Source: Mariluticola halotolerans
GTDB taxonomy: Bacteria > Pseudomonadota > Alphaproteobacteria > Rhizobiales > Devosiaceae
Assembly (NCBI RefSeq): GCF_021611515.1
Contig: NZ_CP090960.1
Span: forward strand, 186,001 to 250,000
Length of the DNA stretch: 64,000 nucleotides
Direction of reading: 5' to 3'
A program made the position numbers and the translations under genes. Below are positions 48,417 to 57,323 of the stretch, piece by piece. Within the stretch, counting starts at the first letter, position 1, and the number at the start of each line of letters is the position of its first letter. The notes beneath the pieces are model-generated. The model was not told the DNA's origin. It saw only the letters and a list, made by a program, of their open reading frames with translations, and did no database searches.

Positions 48417-48818
48417 ATGACGGCTCATATTACCGCGCTTTATGCGTGCTTGCTGACGATCGGGGCAATTGTTCTCACCAATATGGTGAGCGCCCGGCGC
48501 GGAAAGCTGAATATCTCAATACTTTATGGGGATGACGACATGTTGCCAGTGCTGGTGCGGCGACACGGGAATTTTGTGGAGAATGTGCCACTGGCGCTAT
48601 TGCTTTTGTTGCTGAGTGAACTGGGCGGCATGGCGGGTGTTTATCTGCATGCGATGGGAATTGTGCTGATTGTGTCGCGCCTGCTGCATGCGATTGGCCT
48701 TAGCGCCACCCAAACGTCTGCGCCGCTGCGTATTGCAGGGGGCGTGGGGACCCAATTGGTGATGCTGTCGGCTGTTATCTTCCTGTTGTTTCAACAATTT
48801 TTGATTTTTTCAAACTAA
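48417..48818 (+). CDS. MAPEG-family membrane protein
   Basis: 133 residues from the ATG at 48417 (AAGAGGAAA upstream). Four membrane helices: ~5-25, ~55-75, ~78-98 and ~110-130. RHGNFVENVPLALLLLLL and RLLHAIGL are typical MAPEG (membrane-associated eicosanoid/glutathione metabolism) patterns; YecN-like bacterial members may detoxify with glutathione. A longer frame from 48105 crosses the tmRNA and is false. It has the same promoter motif as the neighbouring YCII/sigma operon, suggesting it is part of that regulon. Confidence 0.88.
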   Translation: MTAHITALYACLLTIGAIVLTNMVSARRGKLNISILYGDDDMLPVLVRRHGNFVENVPLALLLLLLSELGGMAGVYLHAMGIVLIVSRLLHAIGLSATQTSAPLRIAGGVGTQLVMLSAVIFLLFQQFLIFSN

Positions 48819-48820
48819 CG

Positions 48821-48847
48821 TGTCGATTAGGCGGTTTACCGTTCGTC
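48821..48847 (+). promoter_or_regulatory. ECF42-type promoter of the YCII/sigma operon
   Basis: TGTCGA at 48821-48826, 17-bp spacer, CGTC at 48844-48847. It has the same sequence elements and spacing as the MAPEG promoter. Autoregulation by the sigma factor encoded in the operon is expected. Confidence 0.7.
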
Positions 48848-48892
48848 TTGAAGTGTTGCCTCGTGTGAGGCGTTTCATCCAGGAGATTTAAA

Positions 48893-49252
48893 ATGAAGTA
48901 TATGGCCTTGATCTATGGTGCTCCCGAGGATTCACCGACACCCGAATCCGAAGAGTTTGGGCCTTTTATGGAAGCCTATGCCGCTGCGAGCGAACGCTTT
49001 GAAAAAGATGGCGTGCTGGTTGCAGGAGAAGGGCTGGAAGACGATTCTACCGCGACGACGCTGCGGGTGCGCAATGGCAAGGTGGAAACGATGGATGGCC
49101 CGTTTGCTGAAAGCAAGGAACAGCTTGGGGGTTTCTATATTTTCGAATGCGCCAATCTTGATGAGGCCTTGCGGTATGCTGCGATGATCCCGTCTGCCAC
49201 TTATGGGGCAGTCGAGGTGCGTCCCGTGTCGGATTACAGCGATTTGGAGTGA
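48893..49252 (+). CDS. YCII-domain (DGPF-type) protein paired with ECF sigma
   Basis: 119 residues. Begins MKYMALIYGAPEDSPTPESE; the family hallmark MDGPFAESKEQLGGFYIFE occupies ~65-84. YCII/DGPF proteins have a ferredoxin-like fold and nearly always stand next to ECF42-class sigma factors, whose activity they may influence; their biochemical role is unsettled. AGGAG lies at 48880-48884. The sigma gene begins 10 bp after its stop. Confidence 0.9.
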   Translation: MKYMALIYGAPEDSPTPESEEFGPFMEAYAAASERFEKDGVLVAGEGLEDDSTATTLRVRNGKVETMDGPFAESKEQLGGFYIFECANLDEALRYAAMIPSATYGAVEVRPVSDYSDLE

Positions 49253-49262
49253 CAAGAGGTCT

Positions 49263-50510
49263 GTGACAACATCTGTGGGGCCAGAAATTGATGCACTGGT
49301 TCGCCGTGATGGCGGGCGGATGTTGTCACGCCTTGTTGCGGATATTCGCGACTTTCAGCTTGCCGAGGACAGCCTTCAGGACGCCCTGGAGGCTGCCCTT
49401 GTGCATTGGGACCGTTCCGGCCTGCCGCGCTCGCCGGTGGGGTGGCTTTTGCAAACGGCCCGGCGCAAGGCGATTGACCGCATTCGGCGCAGCGCCAATT
49501 TCCGGTCCAAATCCGCTGAACTGACAGCCTTGATTGAACTCGACCGTGATTTTGAACCGGTAATCGATGCCGACCCGATTGCCGATGAGCGGTTGAAGCT
49601 GATTTTTACCTGTTGTCACCCGGCGCTGGCGCCCCGGATTTCGGTGGCGCTGACCTTGCGCTCGGTATGCGGGCTGAAGACGGAGGAAATAGCCCGTGCC
49701 TTTGTGATGAGCCCGGAGGCGATGGCGCAAAGACTGGTGCGGGCCCGGCACAAGATTGCCAAGGCCGGGATTGCCTATGAGGTGCCTGAGGCTGACGGAT
49801 GGGGGGAGCGGCTGCAAAGTGTGCTGGCGGTGATCTATCTGGTTTTCAACGAGGGCTATGCTGCCTCGTCAGGCGAACTGGTGCGTGGGGAGCTTTGCGA
49901 CGAAGCCATACGTTTGGGCCGGCTGGTGCACCAGTTGTGCCCCGGCGAGCCGGAGGTTGAGGGATTGCTGGCCCTGATGTTGTTGCACCATGCGCGCAGC
50001 AACACGCGGCTGGGGCTGGCGGGAGAGCTGGTGACGCTGGAGGGGCAGGACCGGACGCAGTGGGACCGGGAGATGATTGGCGAGGCGCGGGAGATATTGC
50101 AGGGCGCGTTGCGCCGGGGGCGAGCCGGGCTTTATCAATTGCAGGCAGTGATCGCCATGATCCATGCGGATGCGCCCAGCTTTGCAGAGACTGACTGGAC
50201 CGAGATTGCGCTGATCTATGACAGTTTGATTGCTGTTGAGCCCAATCCTGTGTTTGAACTGAACCGGGTTGTCGCCTTGTCCTATGCGGTATCTGCCGAG
50301 ATGGCGTTGAAACGCCTCGAGAGGGTTGGGGCGGCGCTTGAGAGCTATCAGCCCTATCATGCGGTGCGGGCGGACCTGCTGGTGCGGTTGGGGGACATGA
50401 CGGCGGCAGGGGCGGCATTTGAGCGGGCAATCGCGCTTTCAGGCTCGGCGGCGGAGCGGCGATTTCTGGAGAACAAGTTGCGGGCCTTTTGCGGCCAAGG
50501 CTGCACCTGA
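49263..50510 (+). CDS. ECF42-class RNA polymerase sigma factor with C-terminal extension
   Basis: 415 residues from the GTG at 49263. Sigma2 region at ~15-85 (DFQLAEDSLQDALEAALVHW, GWLLQTARRKAIDRIRR) and sigma4 at ~115-170 (ALTLRSVCGLKTEEIARAFVMSPEAMAQRLVRARHKI, in overlapping parts). The remaining ~240 residues are a helical TPR-like domain (DUF6596-like, GYAASSGELVRGELCDEAIRL) characteristic of ECF42 and thought to control activity in place of an anti-sigma factor. Co-operonic with the YCII gene. Its likely promoter motif occurs at least twice nearby. Confidence 0.9.
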   Translation: MTTSVGPEIDALVRRDGGRMLSRLVADIRDFQLAEDSLQDALEAALVHWDRSGLPRSPVGWLLQTARRKAIDRIRRSANFRSKSAELTALIELDRDFEPVIDADPIADERLKLIFTCCHPALAPRISVALTLRSVCGLKTEEIARAFVMSPEAMAQRLVRARHKIAKAGIAYEVPEADGWGERLQSVLAVIYLVFNEGYAASSGELVRGELCDEAIRLGRLVHQLCPGEPEVEGLLALMLLHHARSNTRLGLAGELVTLEGQDRTQWDREMIGEAREILQGALRRGRAGLYQLQAVIAMIHADAPSFAETDWTEIALIYDSLIAVEPNPVFELNRVVALSYAVSAEMALKRLERVGAALESYQPYHAVRADLLVRLGDMTAAGAAFERAIALSGSAAERRFLENKLRAFCGQGCT

Positions 50511-50587
50511 ATGCGCCAGTGAGCTGGTGTCTTTTAAGGGATCGGTTGTGTGGATGCGGCGGGTGTCGGCAGTGGGCGCATTGCTGG

Positions 50588-50624
50588 TGTGCGTCTGCGT
50601 ACTGTACAATCGGTCCGACGCACA
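50588..50624. promoter_or_regulatory. Inverted repeat in the leader of the DEAD-box helicase gene
   Basis: TGTGCGTC (50588-50595) and GACGCACA (50617-50624) form a perfect 8-bp stem around a 21-nt loop containing TGTACA. The 50511-50734 gap has no convincing gene; it may be a structured 5' leader, as is common for cold-induced RNA helicases. Role inferred only. Confidence 0.35.
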
Positions 50625-50734
50625 GTAAGAACGGCGTCTTGAGCTTCCTTTAGCGCGTTTGATCGTGGCGCTGCAGGTGAATTTAGACGATCCGCTGCCG
50701 GGCGCGACAGGCCCCCGCATTCCGAAAGACAAAT

Positions 50735-52507
50735 ATGACAGAGTTTGAAGGCGTCGTGCCGGCACTTAGCCAGGCGTTGACCAATCGCGGTTACACTGAC
50801 CTGACCCCGGTACAAAAGGCCATGCTGGCCCCCGAGTTGCGCGATGCGGATGCGCTGGTTTCCGCGCAGACCGGCTCGGGCAAGACCGTGGCATTCGGCA
50901 TGGCGATGGCCCCGACGCTGCTGGATGCGGATGACCGCTTCACCCGTCCGGATTCGCCTTTGGCGCTGGTGATCGCGCCGACGCGCGAACTAGCCTTGCA
51001 GGTGAAAAAAGAGCTTGAGTGGCTTTATGCGCTGACCGGTGCCTTTGTGGCCTCGTGTGTTGGCGGCATGGACATGCGCACCGAGCGGCGGGCGCTGGAG
51101 CGTGGCGCGCATATTGTTGTGGGCACGCCGGGCCGTTTGCGTGACCATATCACGCGCCGGTCGCTGGATATGTCTGGCTTGCGCGCTGTGGTGCTGGATG
51201 AAGCTGACGAAATGCTTGATCTGGGCTTTCGGGAAGATCTGGAATTCATTCTGGAATCTGCGCCTGAAGAGCGGCGGACGCTGTTGTTTTCCGCTACCGT
51301 GCCGAAGTCGATTGCCAATCTGGCGAAAAGCTATCAGCGCAATGCTGTGCGGGTGGCGACCGGATCTGAACAAAAGCAGCATCTGGATATTGAATACAAG
51401 GCACTGCCGGTGCCGACGGCTGACCGCGAGAACGCCATTATCAACGTATTGCGCTTTTATGAAGCGCAGAATGCGCTGGTTTTTTGTGCGACACGGGCAA
51501 CCGTCAATCACATGACGGCGCGGTTCAACAATCGCGGCTTTTCTGTTGTGGCGCTGTCGGGCGAATTGAGCCAGAGCGAGCGCACCCATGCGCTGCAAGC
51601 CATGCGCGACGGGCGGGCACGGGTGTGTATCGCCACCGATGTTGCGGCACGCGGCATTGACTTGCCGGGGCTGGAACTGGTGGTGCATGCCGATTTGCCG
51701 ACCAATCCGGAAACCCTGTTGCACCGCAGTGGCCGCACGGGCCGGGCCGGGCGCAAGGGCGTGAGTGTTTTGATTGTGCCGCAGAACGGGCGCAAGCGGG
51801 CCGAGCGCCTGTTGGGTGCGGCCAAGATTACCGCTGTTTGGGACAAGCCGCCCTCGATTGATGACGTGCTGAAGCGGGATGACGAGCGCTTGCTCTCCGA
51901 CCCGGATCTCAACACGCCGATTGCGGATGAGGAACGGGCGTTTCTGGCTGAATTGCTGGAAAAGCACGGGCCGGAGCAGATTGCGGCGGCCTTTGTGCGG
52001 CGCTATCGCGCGGGACGTTCGGCACCTGAAGAACTGATGGATGTGCCCGCTGGCCCCGACAGGGGTGCGCCGCGTGGCGAGAAGAAAGAGCGCCGCGAGG
52101 GCTTTGAGAAAAGCGTTTGGTATTCGATCTCGGTGGGGCGCAAGCAGAATGCGGAGCCGCGCTGGCTGCTGCCGATGCTGTGTGGCGCGGGGCAATTGTC
52201 CAAGCGTGACATTGGCGCGATCAAGATGCAGCAGGACGAGACCTTTGTGGAACTCGATGCGCGCTGTGATGACCGGTTCAAGGCCGCGATTGGCCCCAAC
52301 AAGACGCTGGAAAAGAATATCACGGTGAAGGCGCTGGATGGCGTGCCGAGCTTTTCCAATGATGGTGGCGGCAGCCGCCAGCCCTATGCGGGCAAAAAGA
52401 CCGGCGGCAAGCCGAACTTTGAAAAGGCGGGTTTCAAGGGCCGTAAATCCGGCGCTGCGACCGCAATGAAAAAGAAAAAGCCGAAGAAAAAGCCGCGTCC
52501 AGAGTAG
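50735..52507 (+). CDS. DEAD-box RNA helicase with DbpA-like RNA-binding domain
   Basis: 590 residues. Q motif near the start (LTNRGYTDLTPVQKAML), motif I AQTGSGKT at ~45-52, PTREL near 80, DEAD at ~156-159, SAT near 189, and helicase C motifs ARGIDLPG and HRSGRTGRAGRKG. After ~450 comes a DbpA/CsdA-type RRM-like domain (ISVGRKQNAEPRWLLPMLC... FVELDARCDDRFK). The tail is Lys/Gly-rich and basic. It likely remodels ribosomal RNA during ribosome assembly. Close to DeaD/DbpA; no symbol assigned. Confidence 0.92.
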   Translation: MTEFEGVVPALSQALTNRGYTDLTPVQKAMLAPELRDADALVSAQTGSGKTVAFGMAMAPTLLDADDRFTRPDSPLALVIAPTRELALQVKKELEWLYALTGAFVASCVGGMDMRTERRALERGAHIVVGTPGRLRDHITRRSLDMSGLRAVVLDEADEMLDLGFREDLEFILESAPEERRTLLFSATVPKSIANLAKSYQRNAVRVATGSEQKQHLDIEYKALPVPTADRENAIINVLRFYEAQNALVFCATRATVNHMTARFNNRGFSVVALSGELSQSERTHALQAMRDGRARVCIATDVAARGIDLPGLELVVHADLPTNPETLLHRSGRTGRAGRKGVSVLIVPQNGRKRAERLLGAAKITAVWDKPPSIDDVLKRDDERLLSDPDLNTPIADEERAFLAELLEKHGPEQIAAAFVRRYRAGRSAPEELMDVPAGPDRGAPRGEKKERREGFEKSVWYSISVGRKQNAEPRWLLPMLCGAGQLSKRDIGAIKMQQDETFVELDARCDDRFKAAIGPNKTLEKNITVKALDGVPSFSNDGGGSRQPYAGKKTGGKPNFEKAGFKGRKSGAATAMKKKKPKKKPRPE

Positions 52508-52515
52508 GGCTTTAG

Positions 52516-52545
52516 GCTCAGCTTTTGATAGATCAAGAGCTGGGC
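52516..52545. terminator. Hairpin between convergent helicase and clpS genes
   Basis: A 14-bp stem (52516-52529 with 52532-52545, two G-T pairs) closes a 2-nt loop. There is no long T tract on either side. It may end both converging transcripts. Confidence 0.45.
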
Positions 52546-52610
52546 TCTAATTGCCTGATTTGTCGTCTTTCTGAACCGAATAAGTGGTGTTCGCTTGTTC
52601 TGGAAAGGCT

Positions 52611-52916
52611 TTATTGATCGGGCTCAGTGGTGAAGGTGAGCGGATAGCCGGCCTGACGGCCGGCATCCGTTGCCGCATTGGCGCGGGTTTCGGCGATTTC
52701 ACTGGTATAGACAGCCACGACACATGTGCCTTTTTGATGGGCGGTGACCATGATGCGCTGGGCCTGATCGGCATTGATGCGGAACACGGATTTGAGCACC
52801 GTGACGACGAATTCGCGCGGGGTGTAATCGTCGTTGAGCAGAATAACCTTGTGCAGGCGCGGCCGCCGGGTGGCGGGGCGGACCCTGTTTGTCAGCTTGA
52901 TTGCATTATCGGTCAT
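52611..52916 (-). CDS. clpS: Clp protease adaptor ClpS
   Basis: 101 residues from the ATG at 52916, which has AGGAG 8 nt upstream; the in-frame GTG at 52925 is too close to that site. LHKVILLNDDYTPREFVVTVL carries the N-degron pocket Asn-Asp, and MVTAHQKG supplies the pocket His. It brings proteins with destabilising N-terminal residues to ClpAP. clpA is not adjacent. It is a relative of the second ClpS found in many alphaproteobacteria. Confidence 0.94.
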   Translation of the reverse strand: MTDNAIKLTNRVRPATRRPRLHKVILLNDDYTPREFVVTVLKSVFRINADQAQRIMVTAHQKGTCVVAVYTSEIAETRANAATDAGRQAGYPLTFTTEPDQ

Positions 52917-53086
52917 GACGGACACTCCTGCCGGGACAGGTTTCGATCACCAATGCCTATGGATAACAGTATGACGCAGCGGGGCTGTGTCCCGCAAGGT
53001 GATCTGTTGGGCGGGTTGTTCAAATCTTGCGTTGGGGGACACGGAAGTGGCGACTTGGCGGGGCAGAATCGTCTAGACTGACGCCC

Positions 53087-53881
53087 ATGAAACAATATCT
53101 CGACCTGTTGCAGCATGTGATGGACCATGGCACCGACCGGGGCGACCGGACTGGTACCGGTACGCGTTCCGTATTCGGCTATCAGATGCGGTATGATCTG
53201 GGCGCGGGGTTTCCGCTGCTGACGACCAAGAAGCTGCATATCAGGTCGATCTTTTATGAGCTTTTGTGGTTTTTGCGCGGGGAAACCAATGTGCGCTGGC
53301 TGCAGGAGCGCGGTGTTTCCATCTGGGATGAATGGGCCGACGAAAACGGCGATCTCGGGCCGGTTTATGGCTCGCAATGGCGTTCCTGGCCGACAGCGAA
53401 TGGCGAGCAGATTGACCAGATCGCCAATCTGGTTGCCTCGATCAAAACCAGTCCGGAATCGCGGCGGCATATCGTGACGGCCTGGAACCCGGCGGAAATC
53501 GAGCATATGGCGCTGCCACCCTGCCATTGCCTGTTCCAGTTTTATGTGGCGGACGGCAAGTTGAGTTGTCAGCTTTACCAGCGCTCGGCCGATATTTTTC
53601 TCGGGGTGCCGTTCAATATCGCCTCTTACGCATTGATGACGCATATGGTGGCCGAGGTATGTGGGCTTGAAGTGGGTGATTTTGTGCACACACTGGGTGA
53701 TGCGCATTTGTACAAAAATCATTTTGAGCAGGCGAAGCTGCAATTGAGCCGGGCGCCGGGGGCGTTGCCGCGCCTCAAGATCAAGACAGAACGGACCTCG
53801 ATCTTTGATTTCGAATATGAAGATTTCGAGATTGTGGACTATGTTGCAGCGCCGGGCATCAAGGCGCCGATTGCCGTATAA
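53087..53881 (+). CDS. thyA: Thymidylate synthase
   Basis: 264 residues from the ATG at 53087, the same length as E. coli ThyA; the frame's earlier start at 53027 is not needed. Catalytic Cys146 lies in [13 protein letters not shown], with [17 protein letters not shown] downstream. It methylates dUMP to dTMP using methylene-THF and yields dihydrofolate, which FolA (1 kb downstream) recycles. thyA, a GNAT gene and folA form a cluster. Confidence 0.97.
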   Translation: MKQYLDLLQHVMDHGTDRGDRTGTGTRSVFGYQMRYDLGAGFPLLTTKKLHIRSIFYELLWFLRGETNVRWLQERGVSIWDEWADENGDLGPVYGSQWRSWPTANGEQIDQIANLVASIKTSPESRRHIVTAWNPAEIEHMALPPCHCLFQFYVADGKLSCQLYQRSADIFLGVPFNIASYALMTHMVAEVCGLEVGDFVHTLGDAHLYKNHFEQAKLQLSRAPGALPRLKIKTERTSIFDFEYEDFEIVDYVAAPGIKAPIAV

Positions 53882-53950
53882 ATGCGCAGGTTTTGAGTCT
53901 GTGCATTGGTGCAGGTATTTGAATTTGCGGAATAAAGCGGGAGCAGACCG

Positions 53951-54430
53951 ATGAGTTTGACAATCCGCCGGGCCGTTGATGGCGATGAAGGGCTGGTGCT
54001 GGGTTTTATCCGCGATCTGGCCGAATATGAGCAGCTTTTACATGAAGTTGTGGCGAACGAGGCTGATCTGGCGCGGGATTTGTTTGGGCCAAGCCCCCGT
54101 GTTTATTGCGAAATTGCGGAATGGGAGGGTGAGCCCGCCGGTTTCGCGCTTTGGCATTATACCTATTCGACATTTCGCGGTGCCCATGGCATCTGGCTGG
54201 AAGACCTGTTTGTGACCCCGGCGTTTCGGGGCAAGCGGATTGGCAAGGCGTTGATTGCCAGTCTGGCGCGCCGTTGTGCCGATGAGGGGTTGGCGCGGCT
54301 GGCCTGGTGGGTGCTGGACTGGAACGCGCCGGCCATTGCGTTTTATAAATCGCTGGGAGCGGCAATGCAGGACGAGTGGACGGTGTGCCGGGTTGATGGA
54401 GCAGCGCTTGATGCGCTGGCGGCGCGATGA
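53951..54430 (+). CDS. GNAT N-acetyltransferase (diamine/thialysine type)
   Basis: 159 residues. Begins MSLTIRRAVDGDEGLVLGFI; acetyl-CoA loop FRGKRIGKALIASLAR (Q/RxxGxG/A variant) near 95-110; YSTFRGAHGIWLEDLFV is the pattern of spermidine/spermine-type acetyltransferases (SSAT2-like). Substrate not certain. Overlaps folA by 4 bp, so it is coupled to it. Confidence 0.9.
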   Translation: MSLTIRRAVDGDEGLVLGFIRDLAEYEQLLHEVVANEADLARDLFGPSPRVYCEIAEWEGEPAGFALWHYTYSTFRGAHGIWLEDLFVTPAFRGKRIGKALIASLARRCADEGLARLAWWVLDWNAPAIAFYKSLGAAMQDEWTVCRVDGAALDALAAR

Positions 54431-54936
54431 GCGTTGCGATTGCCATGATTGCCGCGGTGGCAGAGAACGGGGTGATTGGCGCGGGAAATGACATTCCCTG
54501 GCGCATTCCCTCGGATTTTGCCCATTTCAAGCGCACGACCATGGGCAAGCCCATGGTGATGGGGCGCAAACAGTTTGAAAGTGTTGGCAGGCCGTTGCCG
54601 GGGCGGACAAATATCGTTGTGACGCGGCAGGCGGGATATCAGCCAGATGGCGTGATTGTGATCAATGATCTCACTGCGGCGATTGCGCACGCCCGCACCA
54701 TTGCCGAAGCCGATGGTGCTGATGAAGTGATGGTGATTGGCGGGGGCGAAATATACAGGCAGGCCATGCCGTTAGCTGACCGTCTTTATATCAGTCATGT
54801 GGCGCTTTCGCCTAAGGGTGAGGTGTTTTTTCCCGAAATTGATCCGGCGATCTGGCAGGTGTCGGACAGGCTCGAAGTTTTGCCCTCGGAAAAGGACGCA
54901 GCTGCCTATAAAATATGCGTTTACACACGCCGTTGA
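54427..54936 (+). CDS. folA: Dihydrofolate reductase
   Basis: 169 residues. MIAAVAENGVIGAGNDIPWRIPSDFAHFK is split by conserved turns, with the active-site acidic Asp at about residue 34. TMGKPMVMGRKQFESVGRPLPGR binds NADPH and VIGGGEIYRQAMPLADRLYIS is the C-terminal signature. It regenerates THF after ThyA. The ATG overlaps the GNAT stop (ATGA). Confidence 0.96.
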   Translation: MSVAIAMIAAVAENGVIGAGNDIPWRIPSDFAHFKRTTMGKPMVMGRKQFESVGRPLPGRTNIVVTRQAGYQPDGVIVINDLTAAIAHARTIAEADGADEVMVIGGGEIYRQAMPLADRLYISHVALSPKGEVFFPEIDPAIWQVSDRLEVLPSEKDAAAYKICVYTRR

Positions 54937-55015
54937 CGGCCGATGCATTGATCGAGCCGGTCGGCTTGCCTATATAGGCATACGACGTAACATCGATTTC
55001 ACCGGAAGGTAACAT

Positions 55016-56125
55016 ATGCCCTGGGATAACAATAATGGCGGGGGTGGCCGCAACAACAGTGGCGGGCCTTGGGGCCAGGCACCTGGAGGGGGCGGCGGAC
55101 CACGCCGTACCGGCGGCGGTAATACGCCCAATTTGGAAGATTTGCTCAATCGCGGCCGCGACCAGTTTCAAGGTGGCATGCCCGGTGGCAGCCGCTGGTT
55201 GATTGTCGGTGGTATTGTGGCACTGGCGGCGCTTTGGGTGTCGCAGTCCGTTTATACGGTTGCGCCGCAGGAAGTTGGTGTGGAACTGCTGTTCGGCAAG
55301 CCGAAGCAGGAACTGAGCCAGCCGGGCCTGCATTTCCACCTCTGGCCCGTCGAGCGGGTCGAGACGGTGACGATCACTGAAAACCAGAGCCGTATTGCCT
55401 CGGTGCTTTCTGGCCGGTCTCAGGACACTGAAGGTCTGATGCTGACTGGTGACCAGAACATTGTTGATGTGGCATTCTCGGTTCTGTGGCGTGTGTCCGA
55501 CCCCGAGAAATACCTGTTCAATGTGCGCGAACCAGACGAGATGCTGCGCAAGGCTGCTGAAAGCGCCATGCGTGAAGTGGTTGGCCGCCGGCCGGCACAG
55601 GATGTTTTCCGTGATGATCGTGCGGGTATCGCCGTGGAAGTTCAATCGATCACCCAGGAAATCCTCTCCAGCTATGACGCTGGTGTGGCCGTGAGCAATA
55701 TATCGATCGAAAACGTGTCACCGCCTGCTGAAGTGGCTGATGCGTTCGACGAGGTGCAGCGCGCCGAGCAGGACGAAGACCGTTTCCAGGAAGAAGCCCG
55801 GCAATATGCCAATACCAAGCTGGGTGCCGCACGTGGTGAAGCCGCGCAGGTTCGTGAAGAAGCTGCCGCTTACAAAAACCGCGTCGTGCAAGAAGCAACA
55901 GGTGAGGCTGCACGCTTCGTTTCTGTTTATGAAGAATATGCCAAGGCCCCTGAAGTGACCCGTAAACGCTTGTTCCTTGAGACCATGGAAGAAGTGCTTG
56001 GCGGATCGCAGAAGGTTTTGATCGAGGACGGTGCGAGCGGTTCGGGCGTGGTGCCTTATCTGCCGCTTAACGAACTTGGTGGCAATGCGGCGCGTAGCAG
56101 CCAGGCTTCGGGAGAACGTCAATGA
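55016..56125 (+). CDS. hflK: FtsH protease modulator HflK
   Basis: 369 residues, SPFH/band-7 protein of the inner membrane facing the periplasm. N-terminal ~50 residues are Gly/Asn-rich (DNNNGGGGRNNSGG), then a span at ~61-80 (WLIVGGIVALAALWVSQSVY), the SPFH domain to ~270 and a coiled coil. It forms a ring with HflC around FtsH and restrains its degradation of membrane proteins. GGAAGG precedes the ATG. Overlaps hflC. Confidence 0.96.
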   Translation: MPWDNNNGGGGRNNSGGPWGQAPGGGGGPRRTGGGNTPNLEDLLNRGRDQFQGGMPGGSRWLIVGGIVALAALWVSQSVYTVAPQEVGVELLFGKPKQELSQPGLHFHLWPVERVETVTITENQSRIASVLSGRSQDTEGLMLTGDQNIVDVAFSVLWRVSDPEKYLFNVREPDEMLRKAAESAMREVVGRRPAQDVFRDDRAGIAVEVQSITQEILSSYDAGVAVSNISIENVSPPAEVADAFDEVQRAEQDEDRFQEEARQYANTKLGAARGEAAQVREEAAAYKNRVVQEATGEAARFVSVYEEYAKAPEVTRKRLFLETMEEVLGGSQKVLIEDGASGSGVVPYLPLNELGGNAARSSQASGERQ

Positions 56126-57021
56126 ACAGACTAGTTATCGTCGTTGTCGTCGCTCTGGCGGCGCTTTATGTGCTGTTTTCCTCGGTGTTTATCGTCAACG
56201 AGCGTGAACAGGCTATCGTCACCCGCTTTGGTGAAATCACCCAGGTGCATACTGAGCCGGGTCTTTATTTCAAAGTGCCCACAACCATTGTGGACAATGT
56301 GCAGATCATTGAAGATCGTTTGCTGCGCTATGACCTTGAAGATATCACGCTGCAGGTTTCAGGCGGCAAGTTCTACAATGTGGATGCTTTCCTGACCTAT
56401 CGTATTGCGAACCCGACCAAGTTCCGCCAGTCGGTTCTGGGTAGCCTTACCCTGGCTGACCAGCGGATTGCGACCCGGTTTGAATCAGCCTTGCGTAATG
56501 TTTACGGCCTGCGTGACTTTAACGCGGCGCTTAGTGAGCAGCGGCCCGAGATGATGCGTGAAGCGCGTGATCTGGTGCGGGAAGACCTGGCGGAAATTGG
56601 CGTCAGCGTTATCGATGTGCGGATTTTACGTACGGATCTTACCGACCAGGTTTCGGCCCAGACCTTTGACCGCATGAAGGCCGAACGTCTGGCTGAAGCT
56701 GCATTGTTGCGGGCACGTGGCCAGGAACAGGCGCAGACCTTGCGGGCTATTGCTGACCGTCAGGCTGTTGAAATCGTTGCTTCGGCGCAAAAGGATTCTG
56801 AAATCCTGCGCGGTGAAGGCGATGCCGAGCGGAACAAGGTGTTTGCAGAAGCCTATGGGCAGGACGTTGAATTCTTCGAATTCTACCGTTCCATGCAGTC
56901 CTATCGCACCGCGCTTGGCGATGCGGGCACCACCATGTTGCTGTCACCGGATTCCGAATTCTTCAAGTATTTCGGTGTCCAGGCAGGCACGGCGGCGCCT
57001 GTTGGCCTTAGCGGTCAGTGA
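56122..57021 (+). CDS. hflC: FtsH protease modulator HflC
   Basis: 299 residues. Span at ~4-22 (VIVVVVALAALYVLFSSVF), SPFH domain with NEREQAIVTRFGEI, and coiled-coil helix KAERLAEAALLRARGQEQAQ. Partner of HflK. ATGA overlap on the 5' side and GTGA overlap with the next gene. Confidence 0.96.
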   Translation: MNRLVIVVVVALAALYVLFSSVFIVNEREQAIVTRFGEITQVHTEPGLYFKVPTTIVDNVQIIEDRLLRYDLEDITLQVSGGKFYNVDAFLTYRIANPTKFRQSVLGSLTLADQRIATRFESALRNVYGLRDFNAALSEQRPEMMREARDLVREDLAEIGVSVIDVRILRTDLTDQVSAQTFDRMKAERLAEAALLRARGQEQAQTLRAIADRQAVEIVASAQKDSEILRGEGDAERNKVFAEAYGQDVEFFEFYRSMQSYRTALGDAGTTMLLSPDSEFFKYFGVQAGTAAPVGLSGQ

Positions 57022-57203
57022 GTGACTTTTTCGCAGCCCTAGCGCTTGCGGTTGTGCTGGAGGGGATCGCCTATGCGGCGTTCCCCGACCATATGAAACG
57101 TGCATTGGCGGCGCTTCTCGAAACGCCGTCATCCACGATAAGAGCCGTGGCACTGGTTTGCGCGGCGGCGGGTCTTTTCGCTTTGTGGATGATCCGCGGA
57201 TAA
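57018..57203 (+). CDS. DUF2065 (YjeT-like) small membrane protein
   Basis: 61 residues from a GTG overlapping the hflC stop. Two membrane helices: ~5-22 (FAALALAVVLEGIAYAAF) and ~42-58. The motif EGxxYAAFPxxMKR is typical. YjeT also follows hflC in E. coli, so the linkage is ancient and suggests a role with the HflKC complex; no function is established. Confidence 0.9.
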   Translation: MSDFFAALALAVVLEGIAYAAFPDHMKRALAALLETPSSTIRAVALVCAAAGLFALWMIRG

Positions 57204-57207
57204 AACA

Positions 57208-57265
57208 AAATAGCCCGGCCACATGTGAGGTTCTGATTGAACCGGGGCATGTGGCCGGGCTATTT
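57208..57265. terminator. Long bidirectional-looking hairpin between the hfl operon and degP
   Basis: A perfect 18-bp stem (57208-57225 with 57248-57265) closes a 22-nt loop. The stem itself starts AAATAG and ends CTATTT, giving U-rich ends in either direction. It begins 4 bp after the DUF2065 stop and probably ends the hflKC transcript. Confidence 0.8.
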
Positions 57266-57323
57266 GTATCAGGGTGCAGCCCGTCATGATGGCTGTCGTC
57301 TGAATTGCCCGGGGAGGGTTTGC

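Noticed and set aside
50548-50628. Short frame (26 codons) in the leader of the DEAD-box gene
   Set aside because: No convincing ribosome site, and the stretch is explained as well by an inverted repeat. Not enough support to call a leader peptide.
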